Source: CBDDHT01 sp965227905 (GTDB taxonomy: Bacteria; Pseudomonadota; Alphaproteobacteria; Rhizobiales; Methyloligellaceae). From it: a stretch of DNA of 64,000 bases. Of this stretch, positions 24,524 through 32,294 are shown piece by piece. The DNA lies in NCBI GenBank assembly GCA_965227905.1, contig OZ245780.1, positions 2,356,001-2,420,000 on the forward strand. Direction: 5' to 3'. Under the pieces are notes generated by a model that worked only from the letters and a program-made list of their open reading frames with translations, made no database searches and was not told the DNA's origin. The translations under genes and the position numbers were made by a program. Position 1 is the first letter of the stretch. The number at the start of each line of letters is the position of its first letter.

Positions 24524-25848
24524 AGCGCATCTCGTTCAGGTTGCCTGACATGGCCGTCAGAAAAATCTCGCCCGGTTCGGAGCGAAGGGCTCGCAACCTT
24601 TGCAGCCAGTGCCGCCTCAACTTCTGCATAGAGCCCGCTGACGACTTTGGGCCAATGCAGATCGTATATGCGAGCCGCCGCGCCACGGCTCAATTCGAGC
24701 TGCAGATCGGGTGACGCGGCAATTTCCGCGATGGCGTCGGCAAGCCCGTCTATGCAGTCCGGCAGTGCACGGCCTTTGGCTGGCACTGCCCGCCCGCACG
24801 CTTCGTCGACAAGATAGCCAGGTCCGCCGAGATCCAGACAGATGACGGGCATCGCATGGGCAAAGGCTTCCAGAACGACATTGCCGCTCGAGTCGTGAAG
24901 GCTCGGGAACAGGATGGCATCATGCTCTGGGTAGAGACGTTGGAAGTCGCTGTGCGGCAACCATCCCGGCCAGTCGACATAGTCTTCCAGACCGAGTTCG
25001 TTTGCCAAAGTGCGCCATGCAGAGTCTTGCGGTCCGGCGCCGACCATCGTCAGCTGGGCGTCGATACCTTTTGCGCGTGCTGCGGCCAGGGCCCTCAGCC
25101 CGATGCCCATGCCTTTCCAATGAAGGAAGCGGCCGGCAAAAAGCAGTCTGAACGGTTTGTTCGGATCGCGCGGCATTGTCTGTGGCGTCGCGCCGTCGAG
25201 GATACCGATATCGGGATGGACGCGGATCGGTTCGCGCGGGCGGCCGGGCAGGGCATCGATCGAGTCCGGTGATTTTGTGTAGATGAGCAGTGCCTGGGAG
25301 ACGGCGCGCCGAGTGATGGGGTCGAGACGGAGGGCCCAGGTGTGGATATCGCGCGCGAGATCGGAAAACCAGCCGGACCAGGGATAGACCTGCCTCAATC
25401 TTAAAGGCGCGCGCTCGCCGCCGCCGAGCGGCCCTAGGATCAATGGATAGGGAAGGTTGCCCATCAGTGTGGGATGGCGAATGCCGCCGAACGTAATGTG
25501 ATGGACGATATCGAACGCGTGCGCGCCATAGTTTCTTCGAACATGGGCGTAGGCGGCGAACTGCCAGAGCAGGTGTACGATCTGCAGCGTTAGCCCCTCG
25601 CGTCCAGTTTTCAGGCCCATATCGTTGAGGCGCTGCAGCCAGTCCGGCATGAAGAAGTCGAAGGTCAGGCCATCGGGCACCTCGTTTGCTGCAATGGCTG
25701 CTTCGATCGGGGCGCGGTCGCAGATCTGTGTCAGGACACGCACGCGATGGCCCTGGCGGGCCGCCTCGATGGCCCAGTTCCACCCGACACCGGGCTCGGA
25801 GCCCCGGTTGGGACAGCAGGAGAAGGCGCTCATGAGAATCTTCATCAT
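24520..25848 (-). CDS. Glycosyltransferase family 4
   Basis: A 442-residue GT-B enzyme. The N-terminus KILMSAFSCCPNRGSEPGVG is typical of GT4 enzymes acting on polysaccharide intermediates. The middle contains GPLGGGER, and the C-terminal donor domain shows LLFAGRFLHWKGMGIGL and LFPSLHDSSGNVVLEA, with the Glu of the EX7E motif in the second. The start is ATG 25848 or the adjoining ATG 25845. It is 31 bases downstream of the flippase stop and overlaps the polymerase gene, so the products likely act on the same repeat unit. Sugar specificity unknown. Confidence 0.92.
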   Translation of the reverse strand: MMKILMSAFSCCPNRGSEPGVGWNWAIEAARQGHRVRVLTQICDRAPIEAAIAANEVPDGLTFDFFMPDWLQRLNDMGLKTGREGLTLQIVHLLWQFAAYAHVRRNYGAHAFDIVHHITFGGIRHPTLMGNLPYPLILGPLGGGERAPLRLRQVYPWSGWFSDLARDIHTWALRLDPITRRAVSQALLIYTKSPDSIDALPGRPREPIRVHPDIGILDGATPQTMPRDPNKPFRLLFAGRFLHWKGMGIGLRALAAARAKGIDAQLTMVGAGPQDSAWRTLANELGLEDYVDWPGWLPHSDFQRLYPEHDAILFPSLHDSSGNVVLEAFAHAMPVICLDLGGPGYLVDEACGRAVPAKGRALPDCIDGLADAIAEIAASPDLQLELSRGAAARIYDLHWPKVVSGLYAEVEAALAAKVASPSLRTGRDFSDGHVRQPERDAL

Positions 25849-25879
25849 GCGCGTTTCCCTGCAAAGTATGGACCAGCCG

Positions 25880-27166
25880 TCATGCTCGCATCTCCCGCAA
25901 ATATCGGCTCTTCAGGCCAAATGCGACCGCAAGCAGAGCCGCGCACTCGAAAAGGGCGTGGCAAATGAGAGCGCCCGACACGCCAAGGGCCGCAACCAGC
26001 GGGTAGGCGGTCAGGACCACGATCCCCAGGCTCGCAACCGCTGCATGGAATTCGTAGGCCGTTGTCTCCATGGCGCGCAGGATGGCGGAGAACACGACCT
26101 TGACCAGATAGATCATCATGATCACCGCGAAGGCAGCGACGACGTAGCCATGGTCCGCATAGGCCTGACCGTAGATTGTCGTCATCAGCCAATCGCCCGA
26201 GATGGCAATTGCGATCAAAAGAACGGCGATTGCTGCCATGAACGGCACGATGAAACGGGAAACGAAGTTCATGAGTCCCGTGAAACCCTTGGTCGCGAAA
26301 GCGGCACCTGAGCGCATGGGCTCGACATTGCTGAAACCCTGAAGGGGAACGTTCACAACAAAAACGATCTGCTGTGCCGCGCGCAGGATCCCGACTTCGG
26401 CAAGCCCGAGCGTTGCGCCAACGGCGCCAAAGATCATGTTTTCGCGGCCCCAGGTGGCGATGGCGGAGGGAACGAGCCAGCGCGAAAAGACCCAGTGGCG
26501 CGCGACAACGGCGGTAATGAATTTCCGGTCCCAGGCCAGCGGTCCGATTGCGCCGATACCGACGACAGCGCCGGCCAATGCCGTTCCCGCCATGAGGTAC
26601 AGAACGGTGGACAGTTCGGTCTCACCGGAACCGAGTGCCAAAAGCACAAAGAGGCCGATGCTCTGACCGCCGTAACGAAGGCAGTCGATGATGAAACTCA
26701 ACACGGGGCGACCGAATGTGAAATGAAAGCGCCGCAGGAAGTCGGCGATCTGTCCGGCAAGCACGAGCAGACATAGCGGGACAGCGAGCGGCGCCAGACC
26801 CCATGACGGGACCCACGCCGCGCTGAACGTTGCACCTGCGTACACCAGTCCCGTCGACACCACAGCAAGCGCGGCTTGTTGGGAGACGGCGGCAGCCGCA
26901 TAGGCGGGGCGATCGTCTGCGTCATACTTCGGGCCGATCGTCATCATCGGCGCGGCGATCAATGCGATCTGAAGGTTCTGGACAAAAAAGACGCCAAGCC
27001 ATGCCAAGGCAAACTGGCCGAATGTTTCGACGCCGAGGAAACGGGCAATGAGGATTGTCGTCAGAAAACTGGCGCCGCTCACGACTGCCTGGTCGGCGAG
27101 CGCCAAATTGATCGTCGCCGTTCGCTTGATCAGATCTGCCAGACGGTGAGACATGCCAGCAGTCAT
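25880..27166 (-). CDS. Polysaccharide flippase (Wzx/MATE-like, MOP superfamily)
   Basis: A 428-residue membrane protein with about twelve hydrophobic segments. The N-terminus ALADQAVVSGASFLTTILIARFLG is characteristic of Wzx-type proteins, which move undecaprenyl-linked repeat units across the inner membrane. It begins 3 bases after the Wzc-like gene stops. ATG at 27166 is used; ATG 27154 is also possible. Together with the adjacent polymerase and chain-length protein it indicates a Wzx/Wzy-dependent pathway. Confidence 0.88.
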   Translation of the reverse strand: MTAGMSHRLADLIKRTATINLALADQAVVSGASFLTTILIARFLGVETFGQFALAWLGVFFVQNLQIALIAAPMMTIGPKYDADDRPAYAAAAVSQQAALAVVSTGLVYAGATFSAAWVPSWGLAPLAVPLCLLVLAGQIADFLRRFHFTFGRPVLSFIIDCLRYGGQSIGLFVLLALGSGETELSTVLYLMAGTALAGAVVGIGAIGPLAWDRKFITAVVARHWVFSRWLVPSAIATWGRENMIFGAVGATLGLAEVGILRAAQQIVFVVNVPLQGFSNVEPMRSGAAFATKGFTGLMNFVSRFIVPFMAAIAVLLIAIAISGDWLMTTIYGQAYADHGYVVAAFAVIMMIYLVKVVFSAILRAMETTAYEFHAAVASLGIVVLTAYPLVAALGVSGALICHALFECAALLAVAFGLKSRYLREMRA

Positions 27167-27169
27167 GTG

Positions 27170-29362
27170 TCAGTTGGGCGTTGGACGTCGCTCGAACCGC
27201 ACTTCGCTCTCGAATTGGGTGCCGGGCGCCCAGTCCTGTGCGGTGCGGGTGGCGGGGCGTGGTTGAGGCGCAGCAGCCGGTGCTCCATGGTTGAACACGA
27301 TGCCGAGCGAATTCACGCGGCAGTTTGTGAGTGTCCGCTCGGCCAACAGGGCGGTCTCGCGCGATGTTGTGCGCTGGTCGACCACCAGGAGCGTTGCATC
27401 GGCAAGCCCGACAATGACGCGTGTCTCAGCATGTGTCAGCAGCGCGCCCGTATCGATAACGACAAGATCGAAGGAGTCGTTGGCAGAGTTCAGAAGATTG
27501 GCAAAGGCGCTTGAGCCGACATAGCTGAAGGCATCGTTCGTGTCGGCGTAGGCGGGCACGATCTCGAGCCCGGTCGTGCGGTCGGTCAGAACCGGTGGTT
27601 CGGCCGCCTTACCTCCGCGATCATCGTTGGTTGCGGTCCAGTCGTGAACGGCACGGAAAATCGCGGTTGCTTCGCGATTATGGAAGTTGCAATCGATCAG
27701 AACGGTTTTTGCACCGGTGATCGCCGCCTGCTGGGCAAGGCTCGCGGCAATAAGCGTCTTGCCTTCACGGGCCATGGGAGAGGTGACAGCAATGATCATC
27801 CCATTGTGCTGCGCGGCCTTTGCCGTCAGGCGCGCGGTCAGGTCTGCCATTGCTAGCGAGAAGGGGGATCCGGGGTCCTGAACGACCAGGCGCTCCCGGC
27901 TGATGGCTGCCCCGCGCATTCTTGCAGCGGCAATGGATGCGGTCGGCAGAATGGCGACCGGCGGTGGCGGTGCATCGTCGGTTGGAACAGGTTTCGGGGC
28001 AGGGGGCGCGGCAGGTGTCGCAGGGCCGGCATCGAGAGCGTCCCTGACAAAGGCTGCACCGATACCAAGCGCGAACGATCCAAGTGCGGCGAAGAGCAGG
28101 ACTCTGAGACGGGAAGGAAAGCTCGGTTTCGTCGGCGGGCGCGCCTGCTGAACCAATCGGAAGTTCACGAACTGACCTTTGGCCTGTTCCGATGTTTCCT
28201 TCGACCGGTTGAGAAATGCTTCATAGATCGATTTGTCTGACGCTGCCGTCCGCTCGAGTTCTCGCAGCTTGACGGCCTTGTCGCCCGCCTTCTGCATGCC
28301 TGAGATTGTCTTGTTGAGTTCGCCGCGGATCAGCTTTTCCTGATCGCGAGCAGATGCGAATTCGGCTTCGAGATTCGCGAGCGTGCGTTTGCCTTCGGCG
28401 GCGACAAGCTGTCGGAGGCGTGAGAGACGGGCGCGCGCTTCTTTCAACGTCGGGTGAGCCGGAAGAAGCGCTTCGGAAAGCGAGGCTTCACGCTGCGACG
28501 CGACGGCAAAGCGATCACGCATCCGGGTCATCACGTCCGAGCGGACCGAATTGGAAAGCTGAGTGTAATCGCGATTCTTGACGAGCCGGCGGACCTGCTC
28601 GACCTTCGCACGAGCGGCTTCGGCGTTGGCACGCGCGAGCACGAGTTGCTCGTTGAGCTGCGAGATATGCTGCTCTTGCAGGTTCTCACCGACTACGAAA
28701 TTGAGATCGTTCTTCGTCTTGAATGCTTCGACCTCTTGTTCCGAAGCGCGCCACTTTGCGCGCAGTGCCGCTATCCGATCTTTCAGCCATTCCGAGGCGA
28801 GGGGGGTCGAGTCGATCTGTTGTTCCAGGTGCTGCGCCAGATAGGCGCTGACAACGGCATTGGTGAGCCGGGCGGACTTTTCCCGGTCTCGGGATGTGAA
28901 CCGGATCGAGATGAGATTGGTACGGTCGGCGTTCTTAACCCAGAGGATTTTCTCAAACCGGTCGACGATCTGATCGATGCGCGTTTCCCGGCCGGCGGCA
29001 CTATCGTCGTTCATGGCGAGAAGGGCGCGGAGTTGATCGATGATGCCGCTATCGTTGAATTCCGGATCGTCGAGAAGTTTTTCCGTCTCGACAACACGCC
29101 TGATGAGATCTTTCGAGCTGATGATGCCGATTTCACCGGCGACGAGCCTGTCGAAGAAATCGGAGGCAACGGATTTGTTCTCGGAGCTGAGCTGGAACTG
29201 ACGCGGATCGAACTTCAGCGTGGCTTCAGCGGTGAACTTTGGCGTTACGACGAGTAGAAACAGGAGCGCAGCGATAATGCCGGCCGTGAAGAACAACGCG
29301 ACCACGTGCCAACGCCGGCGAAGCGTCGCTACGATATCACGCAGTTGCAGTGTTTCGTCCAT
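27170..29362 (-). CDS. Wzc-like polysaccharide co-polymerase with C-terminal BY-kinase domain
   Basis: A 730-residue protein. A Wzz domain at the N-terminus has membrane segment 1 near residues 18-40 (VVALFFTAGIIAALLFLLV). It is followed by long periplasmic coiled coils, then segment 2 near 420-440, and a Pro/Ala-rich linker. The C-terminal cytoplasmic ATPase has Walker A TSPMAREGKT, A' motif VLIDCNF and Walker B LVVIDTG. In Wzc/ExoP relatives this sets chain length through tyrosine autophosphorylation. Here no Tyr occurs after Walker B, so the usual C-terminal Tyr cluster is missing. It heads the wzx-GT4-wzy run. Confidence 0.93.
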   Translation of the reverse strand: MDETLQLRDIVATLRRRWHVVALFFTAGIIAALLFLLVVTPKFTAEATLKFDPRQFQLSSENKSVASDFFDRLVAGEIGIISSKDLIRRVVETEKLLDDPEFNDSGIIDQLRALLAMNDDSAAGRETRIDQIVDRFEKILWVKNADRTNLISIRFTSRDREKSARLTNAVVSAYLAQHLEQQIDSTPLASEWLKDRIAALRAKWRASEQEVEAFKTKNDLNFVVGENLQEQHISQLNEQLVLARANAEAARAKVEQVRRLVKNRDYTQLSNSVRSDVMTRMRDRFAVASQREASLSEALLPAHPTLKEARARLSRLRQLVAAEGKRTLANLEAEFASARDQEKLIRGELNKTISGMQKAGDKAVKLRELERTAASDKSIYEAFLNRSKETSEQAKGQFVNFRLVQQARPPTKPSFPSRLRVLLFAALGSFALGIGAAFVRDALDAGPATPAAPPAPKPVPTDDAPPPPVAILPTASIAAARMRGAAISRERLVVQDPGSPFSLAMADLTARLTAKAAQHNGMIIAVTSPMAREGKTLIAASLAQQAAITGAKTVLIDCNFHNREATAIFRAVHDWTATNDDRGGKAAEPPVLTDRTTGLEIVPAYADTNDAFSYVGSSAFANLLNSANDSFDLVVIDTGALLTHAETRVIVGLADATLLVVDQRTTSRETALLAERTLTNCRVNSLGIVFNHGAPAAAPQPRPATRTAQDWAPGTQFESEVRFERRPTPN

Positions 29363-29604
29363 CTGGCTCGTTGCACCTCTGCCGGCAGGCTCAGTCTTGG
29401 GACCTTGGCTACGTGCTCGGCTCTTGCATTAAACAATCAAGCTTCGTGCCAGATTTGCCATTGGTGAGCGCTACAGGTTGTCCGCATCCTGCAAAATTGC
29501 TGCCGTACAAGTATTTCCAAATGAAAACCAAGAAACAGGATCGCATTCCAGCTCTGGTTCAAAAACGTTATGTTTTCCTGTTGGTTAAGACGTGTGCTGT
29601 GTTT

Positions 29605-31071
29605 CTAGATGGCGTTTTTGTTCAAGAATCCGACAAATGGTGTCGCGAGTAATATCTTCAGATCCAGCCAAAGCGACCAGTTCTCGATATATTGAAGATC
29701 GAGCATCACGCGGGCGCGCATCTTCTCGGGATCGTTCGTGGGCCCTCTCAGACCATGGATCTGGGCCCAGCCAGTAATGCCCGGCTTTACGCGGTGCCGG
29801 TTTGCATAGCGTTCGACCGTCTCACTGTACTGCCTTGTATGGGCGAGTGCGTGCGGGCGTGGGCCGACAAGCGACATTTCACCCCGAAGAACATTGAAGA
29901 GTTGCGGGAGTTCATCGAGGCTGGTTCTGCGAAGCCAATAGCCGACCCGCGTGATGCGTTGATCGCCCTTGCTGGCCTGAACAATCGTGTCGCCATCGTC
30001 TGCGACATGCATCGTCCGGAATTTCCAGACGCGGATGACCTGATGGTTGTAGCCATGGCGCCGTTGGACAAAAAGGGCGGGGCCAGAGGATTCCAGCCGG
30101 ATCGCAAGCGCGATCAAAGCCATGATCGGTGCAAAAACGATGAGCGCCAACGCGCCGGCGACATAGTCTTCGACCGATTTCAGGACAATGCCCCAATTTG
30201 AGATCGGTTTGCGTCTCAAATCGAGAAGCGTGAGATGACCCAGTTGCTCGACGCCGCGCACAGGTACGCTGAAGGCGAGTTGCGGTGGAACAAGCTTAAC
30301 CTCGACGGGTAACACGCTGAGAGCTTCCAACAACTCGGATACGCTGAGTTTGGAATGTGGCGACAGTGCGAGGATGACCTGATCGAGCGCATTTTCCTGC
30401 GCGAATTTGACAAGCTGGTCGATTGAACCGGTGTCGGGATCGCGTTGGTCCTGTTGTTCCGAATCGACCGCGAAAGTTCCTGCAATCTCGATATAGGGAT
30501 TGAGCGCGCGCAGATGCTCGACTGTCTCTTCTGCGATTTCGCCACTGCCCAGAATCGCGACGCGCGTTCGAATGGTGCCGCGATCCGCCAGAAGCCCGAA
30601 GATCGGCGCGGCGGCTGTTCGCGTCAGAAGCACGAGCCCATAGCTTGTGACGAACCAAAGCAATAGCCAGGCACGCGAATAGTCATTGGCAACGCGGAAC
30701 AGGAACCCGGCAGCAATCAGCAACAGAAACGCGATTGCAAGGGCACGTGCCGCGCGGCCGGCGCTCTGCGGCCATCGATGAACCAATGGAAATGCATAGA
30801 GCCCGTGCACGCGGAACACGTAGAACGTTATCGGTAGGATCAGTGCAAACGGGAAGGCATATTTGGAGAATGGTTCGTCTGAACCCAGCACCATACCGAC
30901 ATAGAGCATCTTCATGACAAAGCCGGCCGCAACGATCAGCGCCAACTCGAAAACAACGAAAATGTCTGTTGGAATGCTTGCACCAAATCGCGGTTTAAGT
31001 GCGAACGTTGGCGCTCTGACTGGGAAACCGCTGTCTTGATGTAGGTCGGTTCTTGTATCGCCGACTGACAT
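29605..31071 (-). CDS. Polyprenyl-phosphate sugar-1-phosphate transferase (WcaJ/ExoY type)
   Basis: Initiating phosphoglycosyltransferase that places the first sugar-1-phosphate on undecaprenyl phosphate. Four N-terminal membrane segments and a CoA-binding-like Rossmann domain (VAILGSGEIAEETVEHL) come first. The C-terminal catalytic domain follows, with VQRRHGYNHQVIRVWKFRTM, the LDELPQLFNVLRGEMSLVGPRP core and PGITGWAQ. ATG 31071 is used; GTG 31089 would add six residues. A 242-base gap without a gene separates it from the Wzc-like gene, so the downstream genes may have their own promoter. Confidence 0.94.
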   Translation of the reverse strand: MSVGDTRTDLHQDSGFPVRAPTFALKPRFGASIPTDIFVVFELALIVAAGFVMKMLYVGMVLGSDEPFSKYAFPFALILPITFYVFRVHGLYAFPLVHRWPQSAGRAARALAIAFLLLIAAGFLFRVANDYSRAWLLLWFVTSYGLVLLTRTAAAPIFGLLADRGTIRTRVAILGSGEIAEETVEHLRALNPYIEIAGTFAVDSEQQDQRDPDTGSIDQLVKFAQENALDQVILALSPHSKLSVSELLEALSVLPVEVKLVPPQLAFSVPVRGVEQLGHLTLLDLRRKPISNWGIVLKSVEDYVAGALALIVFAPIMALIALAIRLESSGPALFVQRRHGYNHQVIRVWKFRTMHVADDGDTIVQASKGDQRITRVGYWLRRTSLDELPQLFNVLRGEMSLVGPRPHALAHTRQYSETVERYANRHRVKPGITGWAQIHGLRGPTNDPEKMRARVMLDLQYIENWSLWLDLKILLATPFVGFLNKNAI

Positions 31072-31293
31072 ACTCAGGGACTCGCACACTATGCGCGTTG
31101 CCGCGCTTGATTGTGCGGAGCTCGAAGGCTGATAAACCTTGTCAATGCGCCGCTTTTCAGTCCCCCAACCGTTAAGAGAGTCCTAATTTGCCGCCGGCGG
31201 TCCGGCAATGTAGCGATGCGGTTTACGTTAATATCAGCAAGGTGTTAGGCGGATCGGCTGCGAAACGTGATTATTTGTGGCTGCAATTGCTCA

Positions 31294-32253
31294 TTAAGCA
31301 GGCAGATTGGCGCAATACCAGTCATAGGTCTTGCGGAGACCGTCTTCGAGCGTCATTCCGGGTTGCCAGCCCAGCGCCTCGAGCCGTGATACGTCCAGTA
31401 GCTTTCGGGGCGTACCGTCCGGTTTGCTCTCGTCACAGGATATGGTGCCTTCAAAACCTACCGCCTCTGCGACCATACGGGCCAAGTCCGCAATGCTGAC
31501 ATCCTCTCCGGTTCCGATATTAATCGGTGGCGCTTCGGAGTAAGACGTCAGGACGGCGACCAAGGCATCGGCACAGTCGTCGACATAGAGAAACTCGCGA
31601 CGGGGGCGACCACTTCCCCAAATCACAACTTCGTCCCGGCCCTCTCGCTTCGCAGCGTCGAATTTCTGGATGAGGCCAGGAATCACATGGCTGGATTCAG
31701 GGTCGAAATTGTCACCGGGACCGTAAAGATTGGTCGGCATTGCCGAGATGAAGTCTGCGCCATACTGCTGCCGGTAAGCTTCGCAGAGTTTCAGGCCGGC
31801 GATCTTTGCGATCGCATACCATTGGTTCGTCGGTTCGAGAGGGCCTGTCAGGAGCGAGTCCTCGGAGATCGGTTGTTCAGCCATCTTGGGGTAGATGCAG
31901 GATGAGCCGAGAAACAGAAATTTCTCGACACCTGCTTCGAAGGCAGCACCGATGGTGTTGATCTCAATTGCAAGATTGTCGCGAAGAAAATCGACCGGAG
32001 CCTGCTCGTTGGCAACAATACCGCCGACCTTTGCAGCGGCTAGCACAACGGCATGTGGCCGTTTCTCATCGATCCAGGCCTTGACGTCGTCCTGTCGCGC
32101 CAGATCGAGTTCATCGCGTGTTGCCGTGATCACCTCGCAATCTTCACCCGCCAAACGCCGCATGAGCGCGGAACCCACAAGTCCACGATGACCTGCGATC
32201 CAGATGCGCTTACCGGTTAGAGAATAGGAATTGGACAATAGAGAGACCGCCAT
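31294..32253 (-). CDS. fcl: GDP-L-fucose synthase
   Basis: This enzyme converts GDP-4-keto-6-deoxy-D-mannose to GDP-L-fucose with NADPH by a 3,5-epimerase and 4-reductase sequence. Visible features are the GHRGLVGSAL dinucleotide site, the SSCIYPK catalytic Ser region and YAIAK (YxxxK). Family motifs PTNLYGPGDNFDPESSHVIP and GSGRPRREFLYVDD are also present. At 319 residues the length is normal. The preceding enzyme, GDP-mannose 4,6-dehydratase, is not in the window. Fucose is therefore a likely component of the polysaccharide if gmd exists elsewhere. Confidence 0.96.
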   Translation of the reverse strand: MAVSLLSNSYSLTGKRIWIAGHRGLVGSALMRRLAGEDCEVITATRDELDLARQDDVKAWIDEKRPHAVVLAAAKVGGIVANEQAPVDFLRDNLAIEINTIGAAFEAGVEKFLFLGSSCIYPKMAEQPISEDSLLTGPLEPTNQWYAIAKIAGLKLCEAYRQQYGADFISAMPTNLYGPGDNFDPESSHVIPGLIQKFDAAKREGRDEVVIWGSGRPRREFLYVDDCADALVAVLTSYSEAPPINIGTGEDVSIADLARMVAEAVGFEGTISCDESKPDGTPRKLLDVSRLEALGWQPGMTLEDGLRKTYDWYCANLPA

Positions 32254-32294
32254 AATGTTTCGGATGCAATGCGCACTGTCTGTCTAAGACAGCG

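Noticed and set aside
28454..29257. Plus-strand 267-residue frame
   Set aside because: It is fully antisense to the Wzc-like gene, which has clear domain motifs.
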